64,000 nucleotides of DNA. Origin: Methylobacter sp. Lineage in GTDB: Bacteria; Pseudomonadota; Gammaproteobacteria; Methylococcales; Methylomonadaceae. The position numbers and the translations under genes are program-made. The DNA is taken from positions 124,001 to 188,000 of the forward strand of contig NZ_JAUXVR010000044.1 in NCBI RefSeq assembly GCF_030680395.1, read 5' to 3'. Positions 1 through 10,442 of this stretch are shown one piece after another; the stretch's first letter is position 1, and each line of letters begins with the position of its first letter. Below the pieces are notes generated by a model. The model searched no databases. It was not told the DNA's origin and saw only the letters and a list, made by a program, of their open reading frames with translations.

Positions 1-672
1 GATTTCTTCAGTCGATTTGTTTCTTAATGCGCGGAAATTTTCCCGGATACGGTCATAAACTACAATAGTATCGTTCAACGAATAACCGATCAGCGCAAGA
101 ATTGCCGCCAGTACCGTCAGATCGAACTCCAACCCTAACATGGAGAATAGTCCCAGCGTAACAATGACGTCATGAAATGTCGCTATGATGGAGCCGACCG
201 CGAATTTCCACTCAAATCGCCATGCTACATAAATCAAAATGCCTATTGTTGAATACAACAAGGCCAGGAACCCATCCTCAGCCAGATCGTCGCCAACCTG
301 AGGACCGACAAATTCAACGCGGCGGATACTGGCCGGCTCTTTAGTCGTTTTGTTAATGGCCTCAAGCACCTTGGCGCTTAAATCGACGTTACTCACGTCT
401 TCATGAGGCTTCAAGCGAATCAGTACATCTTTTGTGGTGCCGAAGTTCTGCACCGTAGCATCGGCAAAACCGGAGCTGTCCAAGGTATTGCGAAGCACCG
501 TCAAATCTGCCGCCTGCTGGTAACCGACCTCAATCAGCGTCCCGCCGGTAAAATCGATACCCATATGCAAGCCGCGCACAGCCAGCGATCCTATCGAGAT
601 AAGCGACAGCACAGCGGAAAATATCAGCGCTATGTTGCGGTTGCCCATAAAATTTATATTTGTTTTTGACAT
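1..672 (-). CDS. secF: SecF protein-export membrane subunit (3' end cut by window edge)
   Basis: The reading frame opens at the ATG at 672 and runs off the left edge. It begins MSKTNINFMGNRNIALIF, then a first membrane helix, then the SecD/SecF signature GIDFTGGTLIEV. SecF is an inner-membrane partner of SecD that uses proton motive force to pull preproteins through SecYEG on the periplasmic side. The gene lies 22 bp downstream of secD on the same strand, so it is the last visible gene of the tgt-yajC-secD-secF operon order common in gammaproteobacteria. About 224 codons are visible; the family is about 310 residues, so the C-terminal membrane half is partly missing. Confidence 0.95.
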   Translation of the reverse strand, partial: MSKTNINFMGNRNIALIFSAVLSLISIGSLAVRGLHMGIDFTGGTLIEVGYQQAADLTVLRNTLDSSGFADATVQNFGTTKDVLIRLKPHEDVSNVDLSAKVLEAINKTTKEPASIRRVEFVGPQVGDDLAEDGFLALLYSTIGILIYVAWRFEWKFAVGSIIATFHDVIVTLGLFSMLGLEFDLTVLAAILALIGYSLNDTIVVYDRIRENFRALRNKSTEEI

Positions 673-694
673 GATTTAATCTTCATAGAAAGTG

Positions 695-2542
695 CTAAAT
701 GGATAACTTCTCAACCCTGCGGTTACCGTATACCCAGTTCATAATCATCCGCGTGCCGGTAATGGCGGTAAACATAGACGACAAAAGACCTATAATCAGC
801 GTCACCGCAAAACCTTTTACCGAACCGGTACCAAAAGCAAATAACATGACCGCCACCAACAGCGTGGTGATATTGGAATCGAGAATGGTCGCAAAGGCTT
901 TTTCAAAACCGATATAGATAGCAGATTGCGGTGTATTACCATTGCGCATCTCCTCCTTAATTCGCTCAAAAATCAATACGTTGGCATCAACCGACATACC
1001 CACGGTCAAGATGATACCGGCAATGCCCGGCAAGGTCAGCGTCGCCTGCAACATCGACAAAATTGCCACAATAATGAACACGTTAAACACCAGCGCAACA
1101 TTAGCGAACACGCCGCAAAGCCGGTAATAAACCATCATGAACAGCGCGACCAGAGCAAAACCCACCATAAAAGACAACATGCCCTTATCGATATTGTCCT
1201 GACCTAGGCTTGGACCCACGGTGCGTTCTTCGACAATATCAACGGGAGCTGCCAGCGCGCCGGCTCTTAACAACAGAGACAGGTCACGTGCTTCCTGAGG
1301 ACTGTCTAAACCGGTAGTCTGGAAGCGATGACTAAAAACGCCCTGGATAGTCGCCACGTTGATGACTTTTTCAACCTTCTGTTTATGACGGACTTTTTGG
1401 CCGTTCACTACTTTGGTTTCAACTTTATATTCAATGAATACCACCGCCATCGGCTTGCCAATATTAGCCTGTGTCAATTTACCCATTTTGGTTGCGCCGA
1501 CGCCGTTCAGGGAAATATTCACCGAAGGTCTGCCGTCCTGATCAACGCCGGAAGAGGAATCGACGATTTGATCGCCGGTTACGATAACCCGGCGATCCAA
1601 CAGGATCGGGTTGCCGTTTCTTTCATAATACAAACGACTGCCGACCGGAACATGGCCTTCGACCGCTTTTTGCACATCGTGCTCCACATCAACCAGACGG
1701 TATTCCAGAGTCGCCGTTGTGCCCAAAATTTCCTTGGCCCGGTTGGTATCCTGTACGCCAGGCAACTGAACCATGATACGGTTTTCACCTTGTTGCTGAA
1801 TCACCGGCTCCGCAACACCTAATTCGTTGACGCGATTACGCAAGGTGGTCATATTTTGCGCTACGGCAAATTTCTTGATATCCCGCACTTCTTTTTCGGA
1901 AAGCTTCAACCAAACTTGATCCTGCTCTTTGGGTTCGGTAACCTCCAGCGCGCGAAAATCTTTACCCAGCACCTTCAACAGTGCAGGTTTGTCGTCAGCC
2001 GAGTTCAGCTTAACCTTAATGAAGCCGTCGTCTTTGGAAACCGATTGATAGCGTAATTTCTCGTTTCTTAGCGCCAAACGCACATCATCGTTGTAGCGAT
2101 CTTCAGCTTGCTTGACAGCAGCATCCATGTCCACTTCAAGCAGGAAATGCACCCCACCGCGCAAGTCTAGCCCCAGATACATCGCATCCGCCCCCAAAGA
2201 CCTTAGCCAAGCGGGCGTCGTCGGCGCCAGATTTAGTGCAACGTTATAATCGTCGCTCATTTTATCCCTGAGCAAATCTGCCACTTTCAGTTGATCATCG
2301 GCGCTGTTAAACCGGGCTAAAATATGACCGTCTTTAAACTCAAATGCCTTTATATTAAATCCGGCCGTCTTAATGACAGTCTCGATCTGGTTCGCCTGTT
2401 CCTGCACCAATTTGGCAGGGTGTGTCGATGACACTTGAACAGAAGGATCGTCGCCGTACAAGTTCGGCAACGCATAAATAATCCCGACGGCAAAAACAAT
2501 CAGGACCAATAAATTTTTCCAAAGCGGGAAACGATTTTGCAT
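695..2542 (-). CDS. secD: SecD protein-export membrane subunit
   Basis: This 615-residue protein matches SecD in length and plan. It has an N-terminal membrane helix, the periplasmic P1 head with LGLDLRGGVHFLLEVDMD at about residues 121-138, a second periplasmic domain, and five C-terminal helices holding GMSVDANVLIFERIKEE. SecD works with SecF and YajC to drive late steps of Sec-dependent export. It sits between yajC and secF in the usual order. The ATG at 2542 gives a normal N-terminus (MQNRFPLWKN, followed by the hydrophobic segment). Nothing is missing or broken. Confidence 0.98.
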   Translation of the reverse strand: MQNRFPLWKNLLVLIVFAVGIIYALPNLYGDDPSVQVSSTHPAKLVQEQANQIETVIKTAGFNIKAFEFKDGHILARFNSADDQLKVADLLRDKMSDDYNVALNLAPTTPAWLRSLGADAMYLGLDLRGGVHFLLEVDMDAAVKQAEDRYNDDVRLALRNEKLRYQSVSKDDGFIKVKLNSADDKPALLKVLGKDFRALEVTEPKEQDQVWLKLSEKEVRDIKKFAVAQNMTTLRNRVNELGVAEPVIQQQGENRIMVQLPGVQDTNRAKEILGTTATLEYRLVDVEHDVQKAVEGHVPVGSRLYYERNGNPILLDRRVIVTGDQIVDSSSGVDQDGRPSVNISLNGVGATKMGKLTQANIGKPMAVVFIEYKVETKVVNGQKVRHKQKVEKVINVATIQGVFSHRFQTTGLDSPQEARDLSLLLRAGALAAPVDIVEERTVGPSLGQDNIDKGMLSFMVGFALVALFMMVYYRLCGVFANVALVFNVFIIVAILSMLQATLTLPGIAGIILTVGMSVDANVLIFERIKEEMRNGNTPQSAIYIGFEKAFATILDSNITTLLVAVMLFAFGTGSVKGFAVTLIIGLLSSMFTAITGTRMIMNWVYGNRRVEKLSI

Positions 2543-2640
2543 GTGTTATTCCAACAATTCAACTATGTCGTAGAGACGTTGTGGGCACGAGTTTATCCGC
2601 GCAGCAGGTTAAAAGCGCGAATAAACCCGCATCCACAGCA

Positions 2641-2991
2641 TTAAACTTTAGCGACTTTTTTAGTGATCGCTTTATAAGTTCCTTTCGGCATCATGCTTTC
2701 AATACTATGACGCTGTACTTGAATAAAGGTATTGTCGCAGACTTCAAGTTTGACGAAATTTTCATCCAGATCAACGACCTTACCTAAAATACCGCCCGAA
2801 GTGACCACTTCGGAGCCTTTGGTCATGGCAGCGACCATTTCTTTCTTCTCTTTAGTGCGCTTGGATTGCGGACGCAGGAACAAAAAGTAAAAAAATACCA
2901 GTATACCCAGTGGGAACAGCATGCCTTCAATACCAGGCGATTGGGCAGCGGGAGCAGCTGCAGCTACAGCATCAGAAATAAAAAAACTCAT
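2641..2991 (-). CDS. yajC: Preprotein translocase subunit YajC
   Basis: The 116-residue protein has one N-terminal membrane helix (FPLGILVFFYFLFLRPQSKR) followed by a small basic cytoplasmic domain containing VVTSGGILGKVVDLDENFVKLEV, typical of YajC. The family binds SecDF and the holotranslocon. It lies between tgt and secD, 98 bp upstream of secD, consistent with one operon. The Ala-rich N-terminus (AVAAAAPAAQS) is common in proteobacterial YajC. Confidence 0.96.
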   Translation of the reverse strand: MSFFISDAVAAAAPAAQSPGIEGMLFPLGILVFFYFLFLRPQSKRTKEKKEMVAAMTKGSEVVTSGGILGKVVDLDENFVKLEVCDNTFIQVQRHSIESMMPKGTYKAITKKVAKV

Positions 2992-3047
2992 GGTTATCCT
3001 CGGAGGTTATTATTATAGAAAAGCATTGTAATTAAAAAATTTTGCCA

Positions 3048-4178
<1,131 letters not shown>

Positions 4179-4183
4179 TTAAT

Positions 4184-4209
4184 AAGGCTGGGAATTATCC
4201 AGCCTTTTT
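4184..4209. terminator. Hairpin in the tgt leader, T-run on plus strand
   Basis: An 8-bp stem (AAGGCTGG / CCAGCCTT) with a 7-nt loop is followed on the plus strand by TTTTAAA. On the minus strand the T-run is poor. It is nearly the same stem as the hairpin at 4299-4329 and lies just upstream of the tgt start, so it may be a duplicated terminator or a leader structure. Confidence 0.5.
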
Positions 4210-4298
4210 AAATCAATGTATATGTGAAGAATTAAAACTTTGCTTCGCCGTTTGGTAATGATGCGCACAATACGCCCACCCAAAAAACTGTTACCTAT

Positions 4299-4329
4299 AA
4301 AAAAGGCTGGAAAACATCCAGCCTTTTTT
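4299..4329. terminator. Bidirectional intrinsic terminator after htpG
   Basis: A stem built on AAAAGGCTGG / CCAGCCTTTT with loop AAAACAT has A/T tracts on both sides, so transcripts in either direction would end with a U-run. It starts 12 bp past the htpG stop and is the expected terminator of htpG. Confidence 0.8.
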
Positions 4330-4340
4330 GTTTTTAACGG

Positions 4341-6269
4341 TTAGTGCAACAAACCCTGCAGCAATCCGTTCAATTTATGCACGAAAGCCGCCGGATCGTC
4401 CAGCTGACCGCCTTCGCTGAGGATGGCCTGATCGAACAGGATATGAGTCAGATCGGCAAAACGGCTGTCGTCTTGCTCTTCTTTCATCTTGACCACCAAC
4501 GGATGGGTCGGGTTAAGCTCGAAAATCGGCTTTCTGCCCATTCCCATGCCCAAACCTTGTCCGGCATCCTTCATGATTCTTTCCATATTCAGGCTCATGC
4601 CGTAAACATCGGCAACCAGACAGGCGGGCGATTCGGTCAAACGGTGGCTCAAGCGCACTTCGCTGACTTTATCGGCCAGCACGTCTTTAATCTGCTTGAG
4701 TACCGCTTCAAAATCCTTAGTCACTTCTTCCTGGGCGGCTTTGTCTTCTTCGGCATCCAAAACGCCCAAGTCCAGATCGCCTTTGGCGACGGACTGCAAA
4801 TGCTTACCGTCGAATTCGTCGAGGTTAGACACCAGCCATTCGTCGATACGATCCGATAACAACAAGACTTCAATGCCTTTCTTGCGGAAAATTTCCAAAT
4901 GCGGACTGTTTTTTGCCGCCGAGAAGCTGTCTGCGGTGACATAATAAATCTTGTCCTGCCCTTCTTTCATGCGACCGACATAAGTTTCCAGCGACACATC
5001 CTGTTTGTCGGTATCGGCATGGGTTGACGCAAAACGCAGCAATTTGGCGACACGCTCTTTATTGCCATGATCTTCAATCGGGCCTTCTTTGATAACCTGA
5101 CCAAACTGAGACCAGAACGTCTCGTATTTTTCCGGTTCAGTCTTGGCCAGGTCTTCCAGCATACCCAGCACTTTTTTAACCGCGCCCGATTTAATGGTGC
5201 TGATTTGTTTGCTTTGTTGCAGGATTTCCCGCGACACGTTCAGCGGCAGGGAGTTGGCGTCGATAATTCCTCTGATAAAGCGCAGGTAACGCGGCATTAA
5301 CTGCTCGGCATCATCGGTGATAAACACTTTGCGTATGTACAGTTTTACGCCGTGCTTGGTATCTCTGTCCCACATATCGAAAGGCGCACGTGACGGCACG
5401 TAAAGCAGCAAGGTGTATTCATTGGTGCCTTCGACTTTGCTGTGTACATGGGTTAGCGGGTCTTGAAAGTCGTGGCCCACATGTTTGTAAAACTCGCTAT
5501 ACGCCTCATCGGAAATTTCCTGACGGGCTTTGGTCCATAATGCGGAAGCCGAGTTAACGGTCTCTTCAACGATTTCCGCCGGTTTTTCCTCTTCGCCTTC
5601 TTCACCCATGGACGGTGCAACTTCTTTGTCCATCACGATAGGCAGGGAAATATGATCGGAGAATTTTCTGACGATAGAGCGGATGCGGTAGCCGTCCAGG
5701 AACTCGCTTTCAGCTTCTTTCATGTGCAACACGATTTCGGTGCCGCGTTGGGCTTTTTCTACCGATTCGAGTGTGTAATCGCCCTCGCCCGCCGATTCCC
5801 AGCGTACGCCGTCGCTCTTGTCGGCACCGGCCTTGCGGGTGATTAAGGTCACTTTGTCGGCGACGATAAACGCTGAATAAAAACCTACACCGAACTGGCC
5901 GATCAATTCGCTGTCTTTGGCTTGGTCGCCGGTTAATGCTTGAAAAAACTGTTTGGTGCCTGATTTTGCAATGGTGCCGATATGTTCCTGAACTTCTGCA
6001 CGGGTCATGCCGATACCGTTATCGATAATGGTAATGGTGCGTTTTTCTTTGTCGTATTCCAGGCGAATTTTCAGCTCGCTATCGCCTTCATACAAGCTGT
6101 CGTTGGACAGCGCTTCAAAGCGTAGTTTGTCCGCCGCGTCCGATGCATTGGAAATCAATTCGCGTAAAAATATTTCCTTGTTGCTATATAATGAATGGAT
6201 CATTAAATGCAACAGATGCTTAACTTCAGTTTCAAATCCTAATGTTTCTTTTTTTGCTTCAACAGTCAT
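4341..6269 (-). CDS. htpG: Molecular chaperone HtpG (Hsp90)
   Basis: A full-length bacterial Hsp90 of about 642 residues. The N-terminal GHKL ATPase domain shows [27 protein letters not shown] and [11 protein letters not shown]. The middle domain has the conserved stretch around [13 protein letters not shown], and the C-terminal dimerisation domain follows. HtpG is a cytosolic ATP-dependent chaperone acting late in client folding with DnaK. A TTG 9 bp upstream (6278) also opens the frame, but the ATG at 6269 has an AGGA-type ribosome site at suitable spacing and matches the family start. It is divergent from the response regulator at 6376 across a 106-bp gap. Confidence 0.97.
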   Translation of the reverse strand: MTVEAKKETLGFETEVKHLLHLMIHSLYSNKEIFLRELISNASDAADKLRFEALSNDSLYEGDSELKIRLEYDKEKRTITIIDNGIGMTRAEVQEHIGTIAKSGTKQFFQALTGDQAKDSELIGQFGVGFYSAFIVADKVTLITRKAGADKSDGVRWESAGEGDYTLESVEKAQRGTEIVLHMKEAESEFLDGYRIRSIVRKFSDHISLPIVMDKEVAPSMGEEGEEEKPAEIVEETVNSASALWTKARQEISDEAYSEFYKHVGHDFQDPLTHVHSKVEGTNEYTLLLYVPSRAPFDMWDRDTKHGVKLYIRKVFITDDAEQLMPRYLRFIRGIIDANSLPLNVSREILQQSKQISTIKSGAVKKVLGMLEDLAKTEPEKYETFWSQFGQVIKEGPIEDHGNKERVAKLLRFASTHADTDKQDVSLETYVGRMKEGQDKIYYVTADSFSAAKNSPHLEIFRKKGIEVLLLSDRIDEWLVSNLDEFDGKHLQSVAKGDLDLGVLDAEEDKAAQEEVTKDFEAVLKQIKDVLADKVSEVRLSHRLTESPACLVADVYGMSLNMERIMKDAGQGLGMGMGRKPIFELNPTHPLVVKMKEEQDDSRFADLTHILFDQAILSEGGQLDDPAAFVHKLNGLLQGLLH

Positions 6270-6375
6270 TTTTATCAATCCTGATTAATTATAAGATTAA
6301 GGCCGATATTGGGACGCATTGGTTTTTTTCAAGTCCAAACCAGTCAGATGAAATAGAAGCTATTCTTAATCCATT

Positions 6376-8001
6376 ATGGCAATAAATCTCGCTTCAAAAA
6401 AAATATTGGTTGTCGAAGATCAAGCGATCATGCGAGAAACCATTAAACATATACTGGGTTCATTCGGTGCCCGGTTTATTGTTGAAGCTGAATCCGGCAT
6501 CAACGCAATAACGGCGATGAGAATTGACCGATTTGATATTGTGCTCTGCGATTACAATCTGCTCAGAGGAAAAAACGGCCAGCAGGTTCTGGAAGAGGCC
6601 AGACATCTTAAACTATTACCGGTTAATGCCATCTTTATCATGGTGACATGCGAACAGAGCCAGGAAATGGTACTGAGCGCCATCGACAACAAGCCCGATG
6701 ACTACCTGATTAAACCCTTTAACCGGCAACAACTATTAAGCCGTATTGAAAGATGCCATATCCGCAAGAGATACTTGGCGGGCATTGAAAATGAAATAGA
6801 CCGCGGCAATCTTTACCAAGCTATACATAATTGCGAGCAACTGCTCCAGCAGGACGATAAAAAAATGCGTATGCAATTATTAAAATTGCATGCCGAACTA
6901 ACCATTAAGGTCGGCGACTTTAAGACGGCCGAGGCCATTTATCAGGATATCCTGCAAGAAAGGGAACTTCCCTGGGCCAGATTGGGGCTGGGTATTGTGG
7001 CCTTTTTTCTCGGTTATTATGACCAAGCCATCAAGACTTTTCAGGAACTCATCGAGCAATATCCGGTGATGCTGGAGGCTTACGACTGGCTGGTAAAAGC
7101 GCACGAATCTGTGGGTAACGACGAGCATGCCGTATCCTCTCTTAATTCAGCCGTTACACTTTCGCCTCTGTCCATCTTAAGACAAAAAAAACTGGCTTTA
7201 CTGGCTGACAAAACCCAAAACTTCGCGGTTGCCAAAAAAGCCTACGCGGCTACCATCAAATTGGGCAAAAACTCCATACACGGCTCATCCGCCGACTATT
7301 CGGGCTTGGCCAATGTCCACTTAAAAAACAACGCCGCCAACGAGGCGCTAAAGATATTGTATGAGCTGAATCAGCAGTCTCAAAATGATCCCGAAGCAAA
7401 GCTCAGGGCTGCCCTGCTGGAAACCAAGATTCATCAGACAAAAGGCAACAAGGTACTGGCCCAGCAAGCTTATGAAAAAACATTTAAATTGAATGAACAA
7501 TTTAATAAGCATGTATCCAAAGAACTACGACTGGAAGTGGCAAAGACTTTTTATCTGAATGGAAACGGCGAAATTTGCGATGAAATTCTTAATGATTTAA
7601 TTAAAACCAATATTGATAATAAGCTTTTTATCAAAGACATCGTAACCATGTGCACCGCCATTATTGGTGAAAACCATGCCGCAACGCTGATTCAACACAT
7701 AAAAAAAGAACTGGTCGACATCAACAATAAAGGTGTCAGCCTGTTTCAGGAAGGCAACATCAAGGAAGCTCTCGCCGTTTTTGAAAAGGCCATTGCAAAA
7801 ATGCCTGATAATCAAACGATCATTTTGAATATGATAAAAATCATTATTCATGACATTAAAACATCTAAATCATCCGGCCCTGAAAAAATTATAAGTGCCC
7901 AGTCCTATATCAATAAAGCCATTCAAATAGGCATACCGCACAATCAAATCAGTGGCCTTCAAATAGAGCTGGACACTATTCAACTCAAAACCACTCAATA
8001 A
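6376..8001 (+). CDS. Response regulator with C-terminal TPR repeats
   Basis: Residues 8-125 form a receiver domain: acidic pair E14/D15, phosphoacceptor D59 (VLCDYNLL), T91 and K113 (YLIKPF). The remaining roughly 400 residues are helical repeats of TPR type (for example AEAIYQDILQERELPWARLG and KTFQELIEQYPVMLEAYDWL). There is no DNA-binding or enzymatic output, so phosphorylation probably controls protein-protein contacts. The next gene, 9 bp downstream, is a small histidine kinase, the likely partner. The target is unknown. Receiver-TPR proteins exist in several gammaproteobacteria, but I cannot assign this one to a characterised pathway. Confidence 0.88.
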   Translation: MAINLASKKILVVEDQAIMRETIKHILGSFGARFIVEAESGINAITAMRIDRFDIVLCDYNLLRGKNGQQVLEEARHLKLLPVNAIFIMVTCEQSQEMVLSAIDNKPDDYLIKPFNRQQLLSRIERCHIRKRYLAGIENEIDRGNLYQAIHNCEQLLQQDDKKMRMQLLKLHAELTIKVGDFKTAEAIYQDILQERELPWARLGLGIVAFFLGYYDQAIKTFQELIEQYPVMLEAYDWLVKAHESVGNDEHAVSSLNSAVTLSPLSILRQKKLALLADKTQNFAVAKKAYAATIKLGKNSIHGSSADYSGLANVHLKNNAANEALKILYELNQQSQNDPEAKLRAALLETKIHQTKGNKVLAQQAYEKTFKLNEQFNKHVSKELRLEVAKTFYLNGNGEICDEILNDLIKTNIDNKLFIKDIVTMCTAIIGENHAATLIQHIKKELVDINNKGVSLFQEGNIKEALAVFEKAIAKMPDNQTIILNMIKIIIHDIKTSKSSGPEKIISAQSYINKAIQIGIPHNQISGLQIELDTIQLKTTQ

Positions 8002-8010
8002 CCTGCCCAA

Positions 8011-8697
8011 ATGCCTAATACTCGTATACTTTCAATCGGTTTCCCCGCCATACTCGCCTCTTCAGTGCATGACATAAAGAATTCATTGACAGCTCTTCGG
8101 GCGCTCCTCAGCCAGCTGGAAACTGTCTACCAAGATCCGAAACCAACTGAATTCAGGCAACTGGAATTTGAAACCAATCGCATGAACAATTGCCTCATGC
8201 AGTTATTGACGCTCTATAAAATCGATTTATCCCAATTCAGCCTGTCCATAGACGAGCATAGCGTCGCCGACATATTGGAGGATGTTGTCGCCCAGCAATC
8301 CACCTTATTATCCTTGGGTACCGTTCAACTCATTACCGAATGCCATGATGATCTATTCTGTTATTGCGACAACGCCCTGATCAGCAATGCTCTGTGTACC
8401 CTGGTCAATAACGCACAGCGTTATTGTCTGAGCAAGGTTCTGCTTTCTGTCGTTCAGGAAGATGATTATATTATTTTTTGCATTGAAGATGATGGCAAGG
8501 GTTACCCGGAAAATCTTATATCGTCCGATTACAAACAACTCCCCCAGATTGATCTGGCCAACGGCAACACCGGATTGGGTTTGTTTTTTACCGAGACCAT
8601 TGCGCAATTACATATCAAAGGCAACAATCGGGGTTTCATTATTACCGACAATAATAGTCAGTTTGGCGGGGCCAGATTTAAACTGTATTTACCGTGA
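8011..8697 (+). CDS. Small soluble sensor histidine kinase
   Basis: This 228-residue protein begins almost at the dimerisation helix. The H-box is SSVHDIKNSLTALR with H20 as the likely phosphorylated residue. An ATPase domain follows with N-box NALCTLVNNAQRY, G1 box DDGKGYP and G2 box GNTGLGLFFTETIAQLH. There is no signal peptide, membrane helix or PAS domain, so it must be told what to sense by a partner. It follows the receiver-TPR gene with only 9 bp between them, suggesting a co-transcribed two-component pair. A GTG or upstream start would add little. Confidence 0.85.
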   Translation: MPNTRILSIGFPAILASSVHDIKNSLTALRALLSQLETVYQDPKPTEFRQLEFETNRMNNCLMQLLTLYKIDLSQFSLSIDEHSVADILEDVVAQQSTLLSLGTVQLITECHDDLFCYCDNALISNALCTLVNNAQRYCLSKVLLSVVQEDDYIIFCIEDDGKGYPENLISSDYKQLPQIDLANGNTGLGLFFTETIAQLHIKGNNRGFIITDNNSQFGGARFKLYLP

Positions 8698-8780
8698 TTA
8701 TATTCAGCAGTTAGAAAGGGATAAAAAAGACGAAAGGCAAAAAAGCGTGCCTTTAAGTTCAGGGATATTTCAATTTTTCG

Positions 8781-8822
8781 CCCTTCGCCTTTAGCCTTTA
8801 CCCTTTACCCTTTACCCTTTAC
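8781..8822. repeat. Six-unit heptad tandem repeat (CCTTTAC type)
   Basis: Six 7-bp units follow each other: CCCTTCG, CCTTTAG, then four CCTTTAC. The right half overlaps the 3' end of holA and supplies its last codons and stop. A similar array lies at 10356-10434, so the two arrays bracket lptE-holA. A partly complementary stretch at about 8715-8745 (GACGAAAGGC) could pair with it as a terminator between the convergent kinase and holA genes. Confidence 0.85.
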
Positions 8823-9818
8823 CGCAAACATCAGGCAAACAGCCAGCAACGTTTCCCACGGCTCGCCTTGCTGCTGGCCTTTAATCTGCCGATCCGCCTT
8901 TGCGCTCAACGTAAGAATACCATTTAGATCACTGTCGCCCAGCCTGTTCAACGCGTCACTAACCAACTGCTGCCGCTTGTCCCAAATTTGATTGCTTTTA
9001 AAAACCGCCGCTCTATTTTGCCCTTGAGCTAACGCCTGCTTAATCCTGATTAACACCCGAGCTTCCCGCGTCAAAGCCCATAATACTACCGGGGCCGGAA
9101 CGCCTTCTGCCTGCAGCCCTGACAATATCTTGAAGATCCGACCGACTCTGGCCGCCAGCACGCTATCCATCAGCTTAAACACATCGAATCTGGAACTGTC
9201 GGCCACCACGTCGAAAATTTGCTGATTGCTGAGCCGGCCCTCTCCGTATAACACGTAAAGCTTTTCTATTTCCTGCGCGGCCGCCAACAGATTCCCTTCA
9301 ATTCTGGAAGCCAGTATTTTGATACCTTCCGTTTCAGCCTGTAGCCCGCGCCGCTGCATTCTTTGCTGTAACCAACGAATCAGGTCTTGCCCCTCCAGCG
9401 GCCAGACCTGAATAACACAACCGGCCTTATCCAAAGCCTGAAACCAGCGCGCTTTTAATGAAGCGCCTGCCATCTTTGCGGCGGTAATCAATAACAGCGT
9501 ATCTTCCGGCAAGCGTTCGCAATAGGCGATTAAAGCCTTTGAGCCATCAACACCCGGCGTACCGGTGGGCAATCTTAAATCGATGATTTTTTTGTCGGCA
9601 AAAATAGATAAAGAACCGGCCGACTCCGTTAATTCATTCCATGAAAATCCGGAGTCGGCAACAAGAACCTCACGACTGTCATAGCCCGCTTTTCGTGCCG
9701 CTGCCCTGATCGCATCCGCCATCTCGCCCAACTGCAACGGTTCGTCGCCGCTAATAAAATAAACCGGCATCAAACCTTTTTGCAACGCCGCAGCTATCTG
9801 TTCGGGCTTGAGCCGCAT
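8805..9818 (-). CDS. holA: DNA polymerase III delta subunit
   Basis: The 337-residue protein matches HolA: YFISGDEPLQLGEMADAIR at the N-terminus, central ILASRIEGNLLAAAQEIEKL, and LMDSVLAARVGRIFKILSGL before the C-terminal helical domain. Delta opens the beta sliding clamp within the clamp-loader complex. It starts one base after the lptE stop, and the order leuS-lptE-holA is that of E. coli. The last residues (AVKGKG) and stop codon are written by the heptad repeat at 8781-8822, so the tail has apparently been replaced or trimmed by repeat sequence. Confidence 0.95.
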   Translation of the reverse strand: MRLKPEQIAAALQKGLMPVYFISGDEPLQLGEMADAIRAAARKAGYDSREVLVADSGFSWNELTESAGSLSIFADKKIIDLRLPTGTPGVDGSKALIAYCERLPEDTLLLITAAKMAGASLKARWFQALDKAGCVIQVWPLEGQDLIRWLQQRMQRRGLQAETEGIKILASRIEGNLLAAAQEIEKLYVLYGEGRLSNQQIFDVVADSSRFDVFKLMDSVLAARVGRIFKILSGLQAEGVPAPVVLWALTREARVLIRIKQALAQGQNRAAVFKSNQIWDKRQQLVSDALNRLGDSDLNGILTLSAKADRQIKGQQQGEPWETLLAVCLMFAVKGKG

Positions 9819-9819
9819 G

Positions 9820-10317
9820 TTATTTCGCGTCTGCCTCTAATACGACCCTGGCACGATTAACGACGGTATGAACGGCCTGTTGATACATTTCGTTACGTAT
9901 TACGGCTTCTTCATTGTCCTTGGCAATCATAAATTGCTGATCATTGTAATACTCACGCCTGATTTCAACAGACTGCCGAGGCATCAACAGGGCATCCCCG
10001 GCATTAGCAAACTCATAGTCCAGGCGATATTCAAGTTCAAACTCGTTAGACTTGCCTCGGGTACTCAACGACAACACGCGCCGATTAAAATCTTCGCTTA
10101 ATATCTTGATAACAATACCAGCGTCTTTACGGGAACCGGCGAGCTGTCCGGAAGATGTCTTCATGACTTGGCTGAATTGTTCGCGTAGCGGCCCTGATCC
10201 GCCCTCTACATAAACATTTCTCATATTTGCAGGCAATTCAAAAGCGCCCCGCAAATGATAGCCGCAAGCGCTCAATAACAAAGCCATAACCAAGATGACC
10301 GCTTTTTTTGTTAACAC
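9820..10317 (-). CDS. lptE: LPS-assembly lipoprotein LptE
   Basis: A 165-residue lipoprotein with a short signal sequence ending in lipobox LLSAC (mature Cys near residue 18) and the family motif GYHLRGAFELP directly after it. LptE plugs the LptD barrel and helps place lipopolysaccharide in the outer leaflet. The start appears to be GTG at 10317, preceded by a G-rich ribosome site (GGGGGAG). It lies between leuS and holA in conserved order; the 125-bp gap to leuS contains heptad repeats. Confidence 0.92.
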   Translation of the reverse strand: MLTKKAVILVMALLLSACGYHLRGAFELPANMRNVYVEGGSGPLREQFSQVMKTSSGQLAGSRKDAGIVIKILSEDFNRRVLSLSTRGKSNEFELEYRLDYEFANAGDALLMPRQSVEIRREYYNDQQFMIAKDNEEAVIRNEMYQQAVHTVVNRARVVLEADAK

Positions 10318-10355
10318 ACACTCCCCCTTAATAAATAGAACACGGGTGATACTGA

Positions 10356-10434
10356 AAAGGCTAAAGGCTAAAGGCTAAAAATTGCAGCGCTCCTTAAATC
10401 CAAATGCAAGCTTTTTTTCGCCCTTCGCCCTTCG
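10356..10434. repeat. Heptad repeats between leuS and lptE
   Basis: Three perfect AAAGGCT units at 10356-10376 are followed after about 45 bp by two CCCTTCG units at 10421-10434. AAAGGCT is the complement of AGCCTTT, so the two parts are inverted relatives of the array at 8781-8822. They can fold back on each other in the leuS-lptE spacer. Confidence 0.8.
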
Positions 10435-10442
10435 TCTTTCAC

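Noticed and set aside
403-669. Plus-strand 88-codon frame over secF
   Set aside because: It is the antisense shadow of a clear secF frame.
8781-8822. Telomere-like repeat or linear end
   Set aside because: Short heptad array in the middle of chromosomal genes; CCTTTAC is not a telomere unit and continuity is clear on both sides.
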